Assembly (NCBI GenBank): GCA_027038555.1
Contig: JALVVX010000008.1
Coordinates: 1-64,000 of the forward strand
Origin: Nautiliaceae bacterium
GTDB taxonomy: Bacteria; Campylobacterota; Campylobacteria; Campylobacterales; Nautiliaceae
Direction: 5' to 3'
Length of the DNA: 64,000 nucleotides
A model generated the notes under the pieces. The model did not search any database. It was not told the DNA's origin and was given only the letters and a program-made list of their open reading frames with translations. Positions 38,784 through 48,816 of the stretch are shown piece after piece. Position 1 is the first letter of the stretch. Each line of letters starts with the position of its first letter. A program made the position numbers and the translations under genes.

Positions 38784-40034
38784 TCATAGTGCCCTTTTCA
38801 AATCTTCAATCAAATCTTCAACATCTTCAAGCCCTATGCTAAGCCTTATAAGACCTTCGGGAACACCTGCATTTATAAGCTCTTCTTTGCTTAATTGCTG
38901 ATGCGTAGTGCTTGCCGGATGTGTTACAAGGGATTTTGAATCGGCTATGTTTGTTACAAGAGAAAATATTTTAAGTTTTTTTACAAATTCTTTTGCCCTT
39001 TCATAGCTTTCAAGCTCAAAACTTATTATACCGCTTGCCAGTTTTAAATATTTTTTTGCCCTTTTATAATTTTCGTTTCCTTCTAAAAACGGATAATTGA
39101 CATTTTTTACATTAGGGTGTGTTGATAAAAATTTTGCTATTTTCATCGCATTGTCACTATGTGCTTTTATTCTTAAATGAAGAGTTTCAAGTCCCAATAT
39201 CAAAAGCCATGCATTAAAAGGTGAAAGAACGGCACCAAAATCTCTAAGCAGTGCAAGCCTTGCCCTTGCAATAAACGGATTGTCAAATTTTTCGTTATAC
39301 ACAAGGCCGTGATAACTCTCATCTGGCTCGTTAAAATGAGAATATCGTTTTGTTTTTAATTTTTCTTTTGCAAAAGGTGCTTCAATTATACACCCGGCAA
39401 TCGCAGATGAATTTCCAACAATATATTTGCTGGCACTGTGAACAACAATATCAACTCCCAAATCAATAGGTTTTACCCCATAAGGAGTGGCAATTGTATT
39501 ATCACAAATCGTAATAACGCCTTTTTTATTTGCAATCTTAACTATTTCATCGAATTCAGGAACTGTAAGTGCCGGGTTTGCAATACTTTCAAAAAGAATC
39601 GCTTTTGTGTTTTCATCTATTAAATCATTAAGTTCTTCCGGGTTTGTAGAATCAAAATATTTTGCACTTATTCCGAATTGTTTAAGTGTTTGGGTCGAGA
39701 GTGTAATGCTTCCGCCGTATAATTTATTTGAAATAATTATGTTATCACCGTTTTTTACAAGATTGGCAATTGAATAAAACACCGCTCCCATTCCGCTTGC
39801 TGTTGCCAAAGAGTCAATTCCGTTTTCAAGGGCTGAAATTCTTTTTTCAAAAACTCTTGTTGTTGGATTTCCTATACGGGTATAAATATTACCCTCTTCT
39901 TCCAAAGCAAAAAGCCTTGCCGCATGGTCCGTATCGTTGTATTCATAAGCCGTAGTCATATAAATTGGAACCTGCATTGACTTTTGCAAATCTTTATCAT
40001 AGCCTATATGCAATGCTTTTGTAGGGTCTTTCAT
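38784..40034 (-). CDS. metY: O-acetylhomoserine sulfhydrylase / Cys-Met PLP enzyme
   Basis: A 416-residue PLP enzyme starting at the ATG at 40034 (MKDPTKALHIGYDKDLQKSMQVPIYMTTAYEYNDTDHAA), after AAAGGCAG. Upstream in-frame codons are unlikely. The PLP-lysine motif is DIVVHSASKYIVGNSSAIAG, with AIRIGNPT-like TRIGNPTTRVFEKR and LSIGLEDVEDLIEDL at the end. Its length (over 410) and the roughly 50-residue insertion favour MetY over MetB/MetC. With metX it makes homocysteine directly from sulfide, apt for a sulfidic habitat. It is divergent from cmoA, whose TTG is 50 bases away. Confidence 0.92.
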   Translation of the reverse strand: MKDPTKALHIGYDKDLQKSMQVPIYMTTAYEYNDTDHAARLFALEEEGNIYTRIGNPTTRVFEKRISALENGIDSLATASGMGAVFYSIANLVKNGDNIIISNKLYGGSITLSTQTLKQFGISAKYFDSTNPEELNDLIDENTKAILFESIANPALTVPEFDEIVKIANKKGVITICDNTIATPYGVKPIDLGVDIVVHSASKYIVGNSSAIAGCIIEAPFAKEKLKTKRYSHFNEPDESYHGLVYNEKFDNPFIARARLALLRDFGAVLSPFNAWLLILGLETLHLRIKAHSDNAMKIAKFLSTHPNVKNVNYPFLEGNENYKRAKKYLKLASGIISFELESYERAKEFVKKLKIFSLVTNIADSKSLVTHPASTTHQQLSKEELINAGVPEGLIRLSIGLEDVEDLIEDLKRAL

Positions 40035-40084
40035 AAAACTGCCTTTTTTGATAAAATCAATTAAAATTATAACAAAGGACAAAG

Positions 40085-40789
40085 TTGAAAGACAATATTT
40101 TCAATAAACCTATAAAAAAACAGTTTGAATTTGACGAAGAAGTTGCCGGTGTTTTTGATGATATGCTTTTAAGAAGTGTTCCTTTTTACAAAGAAAATAT
40201 AAAACTGCAAATTGATATCTTAAAAAATCTTCTTGAAAACAAAGACAAAGTAATAGACCTTGGAAGCTCAACCGGTACTTTTTTGATTGAACTAAGTAAA
40301 CAAAAAGAAAATCTTCAATTAATAGGCATTGACAATTCAGGGGCAATGATAAAAAAAGCAAAACAAAAAGCAAGAGCATTTGGCAGCAGTGCAAAATTTA
40401 TCGAATCCGATTTTCTTGAATATGATTTAAACGGTGCAAAAGCAATAGTGGCAAATTACACAATACAGTTTATAAGACCCTTAAAAAGAGAAAAACTAAT
40501 ACAAAAAATTTATAATTCGCTTGAAAAAAACGGATTTTTTTTAATGAGTGAAAAACTTGTATCTGAAAATAAAAAACTTAACAAAATTATGATAGATATC
40601 TATTACAACTTTAAAAAAGAAAAAGGTTACAGTGAATATGAAATAGCACAAAAAAGAGAAGCCCTTGAAAACGTACTTATTCCATATACAATGAATGAAA
40701 ACATTGAAATGCTTAAAAACGCGGGGTTTAAAGATATTGATGTTATATTTCGATGGAATAATTTTGCTACATTTATAGCATTTAAGTAA
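40085..40789 (+). CDS. cmoA: Carboxy-S-adenosyl-L-methionine synthase CmoA
   Basis: A 234-residue SAM-fold protein. It has [57 protein letters not shown] and NYTIQFI; CmoA uses SAM plus prephenate to make carboxy-SAM. Carboxy-SAM feeds CmoB for U34 wobble modification. The start is TTG after AAAGGAC. It overlaps the flhA 3' end by 8 bases (convergent). Confidence 0.93.
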   Translation: MKDNIFNKPIKKQFEFDEEVAGVFDDMLLRSVPFYKENIKLQIDILKNLLENKDKVIDLGSSTGTFLIELSKQKENLQLIGIDNSGAMIKKAKQKARAFGSSAKFIESDFLEYDLNGAKAIVANYTIQFIRPLKREKLIQKIYNSLEKNGFFLMSEKLVSENKKLNKIMIDIYYNFKKEKGYSEYEIAQKREALENVLIPYTMNENIEMLKNAGFKDIDVIFRWNNFATFIAFK

Positions 40790-42944
40790 AATCGATTGAA
40801 ATAGTTCCTAAAACTTCAAATTTTGTATTCGGGTCTATTTCAGAATGTGAAAGTACCACCACATCAACTCCGAATCTCTCTAAAATTTCCGCAAGAGGCT
40901 TTCTTATTAAAGGGTCAACTATCAAAACGACAGGCGCAATGCCTTTATTAAGTATTTCCGCTGCGGCAGTATTTATCTCTTCGACAAGTTTATTCATCTC
41001 AGCAACCGTTAAAATAAACTGTTTTTGCTCACCCTGCTGTTTTAGTTTGTTCATAAGAAACTGTTCTGTCGGAGCGTCAAATGTTATAAGTCTTAGTGTC
41101 CCGCTCTCATCCGCATACAGTTTTGTAATAACACGGCTTAATGCGCTTCTTACCTGTTCTGTTATCACATCAGGATTTTTTGTATACTCGGCAAGGTCGG
41201 CTATTGTTTCAAGAATTGTTATCATATCTTTTATCGGAACTTTTTCATGTAAAAGGTTTTTCAAAACTCTTTGAATAAGCCCTATATTTGCCACTTTCAA
41301 AGCATCATCTACAATTGCCGGGAAATCTTTTTTAACTCTATCCAACAGCTCTTGAATATCCTGACGCGTAATAAGCTCTTCTGCATATTTTTTGATAATT
41401 TCATTAAGATGTGTAACTATTACTGTTGAGGGGTCCACTACCGTATATCCGTTCATAAGGGCTTCTTCTTTTTTATCTTCATCTATCCAAAGCGCATCAA
41501 TCCCAAATGCCGGCTCTTTTACATTGATTCCTTCAATTTCTTCCATAACCATTGGAGTAGCCATTGCAAGATACTTATCCGGAAAAACTTCCCCTTTAGC
41601 AACTTCAACACCTTTTAGCAGTATTTGATATTCTGTCGGTTTTAAATTCAAATTGTCCTTAATTCTTATTTGAGGGACCAAAAATCCGTATTCGCTTGCA
41701 ACTTTTTTCCTCATGGCTTTGATTCTCTCAAGCAAATCCCCTCCCTGATTAGGGTCAGCTATTTTGATTAGCTGATATCCAATATCAAGTTCAAGAATTT
41801 CTACTTTCAAAACTTCTTCAAGAACTTTTTTTTCATCCTCGGCAGAGAGCGCTTTTTGTTCTTTTTTTTCTTCTTTAATCTCTTTTTCCGTTTTTTTAGG
41901 TGGTGGCAGAGGTTTTTTTCTAAATTTACTAATAAATGACTCGATAGGATCAACTCCTTTTTGTGTCTCCATCATCAAATATCCGGCTATCAAGAAAATC
42001 ACTCCCACAAAAATCATACTTCCTGTGGGAAATCCTGGGATAAAAGCCATAAATATAAGGATAGTACCGACTATAAACATTACTTTGTAATCTTTTACAA
42101 GCTGTTTGATAACGCCCTGTGCAAAATTAGTTTCATCTTTTGTGGCACGTGTAATTATAATACCAGTCGCAGTTGAGGTCATTAGTGCCGGAAGCTGGGA
42201 TACAAGCCCATCACCTATTGTAAGGATTGTATAAGTTTGCGCGGCCTGGGCTAAATCCATACCGTATTGGAAAACTCCGATTAAAAACCCGGCTATAATA
42301 TTTACAGTGGTAATGATAATCCCGGCTATGGCATCGCCTTTTACAAATTTACTCGCACCATCCATTGCACCGTAAAAATTTGCTTCTTTTATAAGCTCTT
42401 CCCTTCTTCTTTTAGCCTCCGCTTCATCAATAAGCCCCGCGTTTAAATCCGCATCAATAGCCATCTGTTTACCAGGCAGGGCATCAAGAGTAAATCTTGC
42501 CGCAACTTCGGCAACCCTTGTAGAACCCTGTGTAATTACCAAAAAGTTAATTACCACAAGTATGATAAATACGATAATACCGATTATATAATTTCCGCCT
42601 ACGACAAATTCTCCAAACGCCGTAATTATCTTGCTAACTGCATCAGGACCTTCATACCCTTTGCTTAAAATCATTCTTGTAGTGGCAATATTAAGTGAAA
42701 GTCTATATAATGTTACGATTAAAATAAGTGTAGGAAATGTTGTAAAGTCAGTAGGTTTTGGTATGTATAACGATAAAAGCAGTATCAAAACGGAAACGGC
42801 AAGTGATATTGTAAGAAAAAAATCCAAAAATGAATTTGGAAGGGGTATTATAATTATTAAAAGTATTGAAAATACAAAAACAACAACCCCTAAATCCGTA
42901 ATTTCGCTAAGAAGTTTTAATGAATTTTTTATTTTATTTATCAG
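40782..42944 (-). CDS. flhA: Flagellar export apparatus protein FlhA with a non-standard start
   Basis: FlhA, the export-gate subunit of the flagellar type III system. TM helices fill the first half. The FHIPEP signature region appears as [35 protein letters not shown], followed by FHIPEP cytoplasmic domains. The first ATG/GTG/TTG in frame is a TTG at 42827, giving 681 residues and cutting off the first TM helix. The frame stays open upstream to 42953 and encodes [20 protein letters not shown], matching the FlhA N-terminus. The likeliest start is CTG at 42944 (6 bases after AAGGA), or ATA at 42941, giving about 720 residues. This overlaps the rrf2 stop by 11 bases. Confidence 0.93.
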   Translation of the reverse strand: MINKIKNSLKLLSEITDLGVVVFVFSILLIIIIPLPNSFLDFFLTISLAVSVLILLLSLYIPKPTDFTTFPTLILIVTLYRLSLNIATTRMILSKGYEGPDAVSKIITAFGEFVVGGNYIIGIIVFIILVVINFLVITQGSTRVAEVAARFTLDALPGKQMAIDADLNAGLIDEAEAKRRREELIKEANFYGAMDGASKFVKGDAIAGIIITTVNIIAGFLIGVFQYGMDLAQAAQTYTILTIGDGLVSQLPALMTSTATGIIITRATKDETNFAQGVIKQLVKDYKVMFIVGTILIFMAFIPGFPTGSMIFVGVIFLIAGYLMMETQKGVDPIESFISKFRKKPLPPPKKTEKEIKEEKKEQKALSAEDEKKVLEEVLKVEILELDIGYQLIKIADPNQGGDLLERIKAMRKKVASEYGFLVPQIRIKDNLNLKPTEYQILLKGVEVAKGEVFPDKYLAMATPMVMEEIEGINVKEPAFGIDALWIDEDKKEEALMNGYTVVDPSTVIVTHLNEIIKKYAEELITRQDIQELLDRVKKDFPAIVDDALKVANIGLIQRVLKNLLHEKVPIKDMITILETIADLAEYTKNPDVITEQVRSALSRVITKLYADESGTLRLITFDAPTEQFLMNKLKQQGEQKQFILTVAEMNKLVEEINTAAAEILNKGIAPVVLIVDPLIRKPLAEILERFGVDVVVLSHSEIDPNTKFEVLGTISIDFT

Positions 42945-43350
42945 GTTTAATCCTTATCACATCAGCTAATGTATATTTTTCAATAATTTTTTCGATTTCA
43001 TTTTCAAGAATAGTAAAAAAAGGTATTGTCGAACAAACTGCACTTCTTTGCCTGGTACAATTCTCGGCATTTGAAGAACAATAAAAAACAAGAGAATCTT
43101 TATCTTCTATTGTTTTAAAAATATCAAGTATTTTTATATCTTCCGGTTTTTTTGTAAGCAAAAAACCACCGTGAATACCTTTATATGATTTTATAATATT
43201 TTTTTTGGATAAATTTTGAAGTAACTTTGCCAAAAAAGGTTTTGGAATTTCCGTTTTTTCGGACAGAGTATTTACATCCACCGGTTTTTCGTATGTAGAT
43301 AGTTCTATAAGTGCTTGCAAGGCGTAAGCAGTAGATTTGGTAAAAAGCAT
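42934..43350 (-). CDS. Rrf2 family transcriptional regulator with three-Cys motif
   Basis: A 138-residue Rrf2 protein. A winged helix-turn-helix ([51 protein letters not shown]) is followed by [16 protein letters not shown] Cys triad C-x6-C-x7-C lies in [17 protein letters not shown]. That layout is typical of Fe-S sensing Rrf2 proteins (IscR, NsrR, RirA), so redox, NO or iron sensing is inferred. From memory an Rrf2 gene sits between flhA and rpsO in Campylobacter too. Confidence 0.92.
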   Translation of the reverse strand: MLFTKSTAYALQALIELSTYEKPVDVNTLSEKTEIPKPFLAKLLQNLSKKNIIKSYKGIHGGFLLTKKPEDIKILDIFKTIEDKDSLVFYCSSNAENCTRQRSAVCSTIPFFTILENEIEKIIEKYTLADVIRIKPDK

Positions 43351-43386
43351 ATATATCCTTTTTTAAAAATTATACCAATTTTATCT

Positions 43387-45018
43387 TTATTTAAAAGCGA
43401 GAATAATCCGTTTTTTGTCATATTCGACATTAATATTAAAAATTTTTTCGATTTTCTTTTTTAAATTATCAATTTCGTCAACCATTTCATCAAAATATTC
43501 AATTATTATATGTTCTTGGGAAATAATTATTTTTGAATTTTCTTTCAAAAAATTAATTATAATTTCAGTAAATAAAATTTTATCGAAATTAACTTCAAAA
43601 TCATCTCCTGAAACTTCGATATTTTGAATAAATTTAGTCATTTTCAAAATTTCAATCAAATTTTCAATTCTCTGTTTAATATAAAAATTTTCATCTGTTT
43701 CAAATGAATTTTCACAAAAATTAACAATATTTTCTATAATATCCGCATTTTTTTTACATTGTTCGTTTTTTTTAATCTCGTAAGTGATTATTTTAAGATT
43801 TTTTAACATAAATTTCAGTATATTTCCGATAGCATCGGTTTTAATTTGTATATACTCAGAATATTTTTTGCTAAATTCATTGAATTTTTCTTTTATATCT
43901 TTTTCAAGATTTCTATTCGCATCAATAATTTTGTCACTATATTTTCTCAGTTTGTAATTTTTAATAAGCAAAATAATTACAAATACTAATAAAACAAACA
44001 AAACAACACCTGTAAATGTTATATATTTTTTATACAATTCGAAAATACTTTTTGGTTTGTTAACATAAATAGCGTTTTTATATCCCAAATCATCTACATT
44101 AATATTAAACTTTTCAAGATTTTTTATATTTAAATACATTTTATTTGCTTTTTCATAAGTCAACGGAATATTACTTATTTTTTCGCCGTTTAAATACAAC
44201 AACACCTTTTTGCTTACACTTTCCCCTTGTGATAACGCATCAGTTACCTTACCTCCAATTATATTACTATTTGGTAAAGAAGCTAAAATATCAGTATGAA
44301 TAACAATAGGACTTTTATATATATCAGAAATTGTTTCTATGGCTTTTTTATAATTTATATGATTTGAATCAAAATTAAAACTAAAAGGCGTCAAAAGCAG
44401 CATACCGCTTTGTTTGTAATTTTTTATTTTCGATAATATTTCGTTTAAATCACTATTATTAATATACTCGAATTTTAAGTTGTTTATATTTTTAAAAGCT
44501 TTTTTATATTCGCTCATTACAGCCTTGGCAGAATTAGAATTATCCGCTACGACATATACTTTTTTTAAATTTTTAACAGATTTTTTTAAAAACGCTAAAT
44601 TTGCAAGAGGTTCTTTTTTTTCAAAAACACCAGTAAATTCATTTCTGTCGATTTTATTTTTTATTGAAAGATTATTAACCCCTGCAAAAAAAACTTTTGA
44701 GTTTTTAAAAAAGTCGTTTTTATGTTCGATTACAAAATTCAATGCATTGTCATCAGTTGTAATTACCGCTTCGAAATGAACTTTTTTATATTTTTTCAAA
44801 ATGTAATTATAAAAATTGTTTAAATATTCAGGAGTCGGTGCAAATAGTTTCGTATCCATAAATTCGATATATATTTTAAGGTTTTTGTCTTTTAAATTTT
44901 TAAGTATTCCTTCAACTTCTCCTCTTGTCCAAGGAAATTGGACCGAATAAGAATTTAATATCAATATATTTTTCGAAAAAACAAAAACCGTAAATAAAAA
45001 AACAACTAAATACTTCAT
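43387..45018 (-). CDS. ABC substrate-binding-like sensor with degenerate kinase domain
   Basis: 543 residues. Signal peptide YLVVFLFTVFVFS; a periplasmic ABC_sub_bind-type domain (NILILNSYSVQFPWTRGEVEGI to about 320); TM helix near 335-357 (FTGVVLFVLLVFVIILLI); a coiled coil; then a kinase-like region. The dimerisation helix lacks the phospho-His/WRQPL motif, an N-box-like LFTEIIINFLKENSK remains, and no G boxes follow. It is thus unlikely to autophosphorylate. I pick the ATG at 45018, five bases after AAAGG; a GTG lies one codon upstream. It is monocistronic, divergent from rpsO. Confidence 0.8.
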   Translation of the reverse strand: MKYLVVFLFTVFVFSKNILILNSYSVQFPWTRGEVEGILKNLKDKNLKIYIEFMDTKLFAPTPEYLNNFYNYILKKYKKVHFEAVITTDDNALNFVIEHKNDFFKNSKVFFAGVNNLSIKNKIDRNEFTGVFEKKEPLANLAFLKKSVKNLKKVYVVADNSNSAKAVMSEYKKAFKNINNLKFEYINNSDLNEILSKIKNYKQSGMLLLTPFSFNFDSNHINYKKAIETISDIYKSPIVIHTDILASLPNSNIIGGKVTDALSQGESVSKKVLLYLNGEKISNIPLTYEKANKMYLNIKNLEKFNINVDDLGYKNAIYVNKPKSIFELYKKYITFTGVVLFVLLVFVIILLIKNYKLRKYSDKIIDANRNLEKDIKEKFNEFSKKYSEYIQIKTDAIGNILKFMLKNLKIITYEIKKNEQCKKNADIIENIVNFCENSFETDENFYIKQRIENLIEILKMTKFIQNIEVSGDDFEVNFDKILFTEIIINFLKENSKIIISQEHIIIEYFDEMVDEIDNLKKKIEKIFNINVEYDKKRIILAFK

Positions 45019-45120
45019 CACTGCCTTTTTTTGTGAATTTTATCAAAAATTTGCTTTTTTACATAAAAACGGATATACTTTCAATTCATGAAAATGAAAT
45101 TTACCAATCAGGAGGCTTAC

Positions 45121-45396
45121 ATGGCTTTGGATTCGGCGAAAAAAAGAGAAATTATCGCTAAATTCGGAAATGATGAAAAAGATACTGGAAGTCCTGCGGT
45201 TCAAATCGCACTTTTGACTGAAAGAATCAATGAAATCAACGAACATCTTAAAAAACACAAACACGACCATTCAAGCAGACTTGGTCTACTTAAACTTGTA
45301 GGTCAAAGAAAAAGACTTATGAGATATCTTAAAAGAAAAGATCACGCTAAATATTTAGAAGTAATTAGCGCTCTTGATCTTAGAGACAGAGTTTAA
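45121..45396 (+). CDS. rpsO: 30S ribosomal protein S15
   Basis: A 91-residue S15 starting at the ATG at 45121 ([16 protein letters not shown]), with SD AGGAGG five bases upstream. The upstream in-frame ATG at 45088 is rejected. Family blocks [50 protein letters not shown] are complete. S15 nucleates the 30S platform. A TATACT -10 box is at 45073-45078. A terminator hairpin overlaps the stop codon. Confidence 0.98.
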   Translation: MALDSAKKREIIAKFGNDEKDTGSPAVQIALLTERINEINEHLKKHKHDHSSRLGLLKLVGQRKRLMRYLKRKDHAKYLEVISALDLRDRV

Positions 45397-45410
45397 TTCT
45401 GTCTTTATTT
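45384..45410 (+). terminator. Rho-independent terminator of rpsO
   Basis: A 7-bp perfect stem AGACAGA (45384-45390) / TCTGTCT (45398-45404) with loop GTTTAAT, followed by TTATTT. The loop contains the rpsO stop codon. Confidence 0.7.
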
Positions 45411-45824
45411 ATTTAACGCTTCTTTTTCCAATTTATCTAATATATTTTTGTATTCTAAATTCGAAGGCAATAACTTTCCATGATATATATCGAATAATTT
45501 TTTCGAACGATTTTTATGATTTAAAACTTTTTTAAATAACTCAAAAGATTTTTTTTCATTATCTTTGATTTTAAAATTCTTCAAAAAATATTCCAATGTA
45601 AAAATCAAATCATTTGTATTTGAATTTTTGTTATTTGCAATAGTTATCAAATCATCTATTGTAAGCTCTTTTTTGGATTCCTGAGGTTTTTCTTTTTTCT
45701 TCATTTTAGAAATGAGATAAATCAAAAAAATCGAAAAAAATGTTACAAAAGCCAAATATAAAATAAAAACAACACCGTTTGAAGGAAGAAGAGAGATTAA
45801 AAAATCACTAACCTCTTCTACCAT
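45405..45824 (-). CDS. Small membrane-anchored protein downstream of hisD
   Basis: 139 residues with one N-terminal TM helix (about residues 16-39, GVVFILYLAFVTFFSIFLIYLI). It is followed by KMKKKEK and a soluble helical domain (TIDDLITIANNKNSNTNDLIFTLEYFLKNFK ... KKLFDIYHGKLLPSN). The positive residues after the helix put the C-terminal domain in the cytoplasm. I do not recognise the family. It overlaps hisD by 17 bases on the same strand. Confidence 0.75.
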   Translation of the reverse strand: MVEEVSDFLISLLPSNGVVFILYLAFVTFFSIFLIYLISKMKKKEKPQESKKELTIDDLITIANNKNSNTNDLIFTLEYFLKNFKIKDNEKKSFELFKKVLNHKNRSKKLFDIYHGKLLPSNLEYKNILDKLEKEALNK

Positions 45825-47109
45825 TTAAACGCTCTAATACCGATTTTTCATGAGCCGTAAGCATTTCGGTATGAGCTAAAAGCGCACACTCTTCGCCCAT
45901 CTCCTCTATCGCATCTTTACTGAAATATATTATTGAAGATTTTTTCATAAACACCTCAACATTCAGAGGCGAATAAAATTTAGCGGTACCTCCTGTCGGA
46001 AGTGTGTGATTTGGTCCTGCAATATAATCTCCTATCGGCTCAGGAGTGTTTTCTCCAAGGAAAATCGCTCCGGCGTTTTTGATTTTAGGCAAAAGTTCAA
46101 AAGGGTTTTTTGTCATAATTTCAAGATGTTCCGGTGCGATTTTATTCATAAGCTCAACAGCTTCATCCATATCGTTTGTTACGATTATTGCACCTCTTTC
46201 TTCAATAGATTTTCTTGCAATCTTAGCTCTATCAAGCTCTTTTAAAAATTCTTCAACTTTCACGGCCGTTAAATCAGCAACTTCTTTTGAATCCGTTATC
46301 AAAATAGAACTTGCCATTTCATCGTGTTCCGCTTGTGAGAGCAAATCAATAGCCAAATAATTCGGCTTAGCACTCTCATCCGCAAGTATTCCTATTTCAC
46401 TCGGACCTGCTATCATATCGATATTAACTTCTCCGTAAACTAACTTTTTAGCAGTAGCGACAAAAATATTTCCAGGACCAGTAATTACGTCAACTTTCGG
46501 AATACTCTCGGTTCCGTAAGCCATAGCAGCAATCGCACTTGCACCTCCTACTTTAAACGTCCTTGGCATACCACAAATATATAAAGCTGCAAGCAACAGC
46601 TCATTTGGCTCATTTTCAATAACAGGAGTCGTTACAATCACCTCATCAACACCCGCCACAAGTGCCGGTATTACATTCATAAGAAGTGAACTTGGATAAA
46701 AGGCCTTGCCACCCGGTACATACACTCCGGCTCTTTCAACCGGGGTTACTTTTTGACCTAAGACTGTTCCGTTTTTTTCATAATCCATCCAAGATTTCGG
46801 AAGCTGTTTTTCATGATATGCTTTTATTCTATCATATGCCAAATGAAGTGCTTTTTTAAGTTTTTCATCAAGATTCTCATATGCTTTTTTCATTAAATTT
46901 TTATCAATTTCCAAATCACTCTCTGTTTTTGGCTCCCACTTGTCAAATTTGGCAATATGCCTAAAAAGTGCTCTGTTCCCTTCATTTTTTACTTCATTTA
47001 TTATATTTTTAACAATTCCTTCAACCCCTTCAATATCCATTTTACCTCTGTTTAGAATCTCTTCAAACTCTTTTTCAAATCCGGGATTATTAATATCAAG
47101 TATTTTCAT
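45808..47109 (-). CDS. hisD: Histidinol dehydrogenase
   Basis: A 433-residue HisD from the ATG at 47109 (MKILDINNPGFEKEFEEIL). An in-frame upstream extension to 47262 has no SD and is rejected. The motifs ERAGVYVPGGKAFYPSSLLM, DVITGPGNIFVATAKKLVYG, IDMIAGPSEIGILAD, QAEHDEMASSILIT and PEPIGDYIAGPNHTLPTGGTAKFYSPLNVEVF are complete. It performs the last two oxidations to histidine with zinc and NAD. There are no other his genes nearby. It is divergent from the response regulator. Confidence 0.97.
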   Translation of the reverse strand: MKILDINNPGFEKEFEEILNRGKMDIEGVEGIVKNIINEVKNEGNRALFRHIAKFDKWEPKTESDLEIDKNLMKKAYENLDEKLKKALHLAYDRIKAYHEKQLPKSWMDYEKNGTVLGQKVTPVERAGVYVPGGKAFYPSSLLMNVIPALVAGVDEVIVTTPVIENEPNELLLAALYICGMPRTFKVGGASAIAAMAYGTESIPKVDVITGPGNIFVATAKKLVYGEVNIDMIAGPSEIGILADESAKPNYLAIDLLSQAEHDEMASSILITDSKEVADLTAVKVEEFLKELDRAKIARKSIEERGAIIVTNDMDEAVELMNKIAPEHLEIMTKNPFELLPKIKNAGAIFLGENTPEPIGDYIAGPNHTLPTGGTAKFYSPLNVEVFMKKSSIIYFSKDAIEEMGEECALLAHTEMLTAHEKSVLERLNGRRG

Positions 47110-47162
47110 ACTTTGCCTTTTTTTAAAGAATTTTATTATAAAATTACAAAAAAAGGAAATTA

Positions 47163-47789
47163 ATGAAAATTCTACTTTTGGAAGATGATTACGCTTTGGC
47201 ACACACCTTAAAAGAGATACTTGAAATTGAAGGATTTGATGTCGATATTGCCCAAAATGCAAATGAAGCGTATGAAAAAACGTATAATAAAAAATACGAC
47301 TTATATATTTTTGATATAAACTTACCCGATGAAAACGGAATAGAAGTTCTTAAAAGTCTAAAAAATGCTGATGATGATACTCCTACTGTTTTTATTACAG
47401 CATTAACCGACTTAAATACTATGGCAAAAGCATTTGAAGCGGGAAGCGATGATTATATAAAAAAACCGTTTGAACCAGAAGAGCTTATAATCAGAATAAA
47501 AGCCAAAATACAAAAAAACGGAAATTTAATAAAATTTAACGGATTTGAATATAACCCTAATGAAAAAACATTAACAAAAAACGGTAAAATTATACCGATA
47601 AGCCAAACGTTAAAAGAGATATTACACGAACTTATTATGAATAAAAACAAAATTGTTTCAAAAGAAAGACTGCTGGATATAACCGATTCAACCGAAGCGT
47701 CTTTAAGAGTGAATATAAACAAATTAAAAAACAAACTCGGAATAGATATTAAAAATATAAGAGGCGAAGGATATTTAATTGAGATTTGA
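47163..47789 (+). CDS. OmpR-family response regulator
   Basis: A 208-residue regulator. The receiver domain has the acidic pair in LLLEDDYAL, phospho-Asp52 in YIFDINLPDENGIEVL, Thr/Ser in FITALTD, and Lys in DDYIKKPFEPEEL. A winged-helix output domain follows (FNPNEKTL-like start, SKERLLDI, LRVNINKLKNKLGIDIKNIRGEGYLIEI). AAAAGGAAAT is the SD. It overlaps the kinase gene by 11 bases. Its likely target is the paired element at 48813-48849 just downstream of the kinase gene. Confidence 0.95.
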   Translation: MKILLLEDDYALAHTLKEILEIEGFDVDIAQNANEAYEKTYNKKYDLYIFDINLPDENGIEVLKSLKNADDDTPTVFITALTDLNTMAKAFEAGSDDYIKKPFEPEELIIRIKAKIQKNGNLIKFNGFEYNPNEKTLTKNGKIIPISQTLKEILHELIMNKNKIVSKERLLDITDSTEASLRVNINKLKNKLGIDIKNIRGEGYLIEI

Positions 47790-48816
47790 AAAGAAATTTT
47801 TATTATATTCATTTATTATTATATTTTCACTTTTAACGGCATTAACGGGCTCCATTCTTTACAATTTTTATATAAAAGAAAAACATTTTTTGATTGATAA
47901 AATAAAAAAAGACTTAGAGATATGTTCTTATAAATTAAACTGCAAAAATATAAAAATAGATTTCATTGAAAAAAAGAGCAATTTGAAAATTTTACATTTA
48001 TATAAAACAGACAAAAATTTTTATATGCTTTTTAATATACAGAAATTTAAAAAATACTATTTAAAACTTTCAGTTTCTAAAATATATTATCTTGGTAAAC
48101 TTGAAAAATTAAAATTAAAACTTTTAAAAATGTTTTTATTAATTCTATTTATCAATTTAATTATAACAGCAGTTTTTATTTACATTCTGCTTTTACCGTT
48201 AAAAGAAGCATATAAAATAAATGAAACATTTATCAAAGATATTCTTCACGACTTAAACACTCCTCTTACCACACTAAAAATGAATCTGTATCTTTTTAGA
48301 AAAAAACCGGATATAAAAAGAATAGATGAAATGGAAAAAAACATCCGGCGGATTTTAAAATATCAGGAAAATTTAAAAAATTTTTTATCAATGAATCCGA
48401 ATCAGATTGAAAATTTTGACATAAAAGAGCTAATTGAAGAAAAATTGAAATTTTACTCTTCTATTTATCCTGACATAAAATATGAAAACAAAGCAAGATG
48501 CAATATTTCAATTAATAAAAACGCATTTAATTCAATAATTGAAAATATAATAAGCAATGCTTTTAAATACAATAAAAAAAACGGTTACGTTAAAGTTTAT
48601 TTAGAAAATAAAAAACTGATTATCGAAGATAGCGGAATAGGTATAAAAAATCCGAAAAAAATATTTAACCGTTTTTATAAAGAACACGAGCGTGGGACAG
48701 GTATTGGTATGAATATTGTTAAAAAACTAAGTGATGAGCTTAATATTCCTATAAGAGTCGAATCAAAATTAAATACAGGAACAAAAATAATTTTGGATTT
48801 GAAAAATTACTGTTAA
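47779..48816 (+). CDS. Sensor histidine kinase of the same two-component system
   Basis: 345 residues from a TTG start inside the regulator gene. TM1 is at about 8-30, a short sensor loop of about 80 residues contains the Cys pair CSYKLNCKN, and TM2 at about 115-140. A HisKA domain follows with phospho-His in FIKDILHDLNTPLTTLK. The HATPase has N-box NIISNAFKYNKK, G1 IEDSGIGIKNP and G2 ERGTGIGMNIVKKL. It is short of a HAMP domain. The periplasmic loop is small, which suits envelope or metal sensing, but the signal is not evident. Confidence 0.94.
   Translation: MRFEKKFLLYSFIIIFSLLTALTGSILYNFYIKEKHFLIDKIKKDLEICSYKLNCKNIKIDFIEKKSNLKILHLYKTDKNFYMLFNIQKFKKYYLKLSVSKIYYLGKLEKLKLKLLKMFLLILFINLIITAVFIYILLLPLKEAYKINETFIKDILHDLNTPLTTLKMNLYLFRKKPDIKRIDEMEKNIRRILKYQENLKNFLSMNPNQIENFDIKELIEEKLKFYSSIYPDIKYENKARCNISINKNAFNSIIENIISNAFKYNKKNGYVKVYLENKKLIIEDSGIGIKNPKKIFNRFYKEHERGTGIGMNIVKKLSDELNIPIRVESKLNTGTKIILDLKNYC

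Noticed and set aside
45088-45120. Upstream ATG for rpsO
   Set aside because: AGGAGG sits immediately before the ATG at 45121, where S15 homology begins.
47110-47262. 51-residue N-terminal extension of hisD
   Set aside because: No Shine-Dalgarno at the upstream start, it overlaps the response regulator gene, and homology begins at the ATG at 47109.
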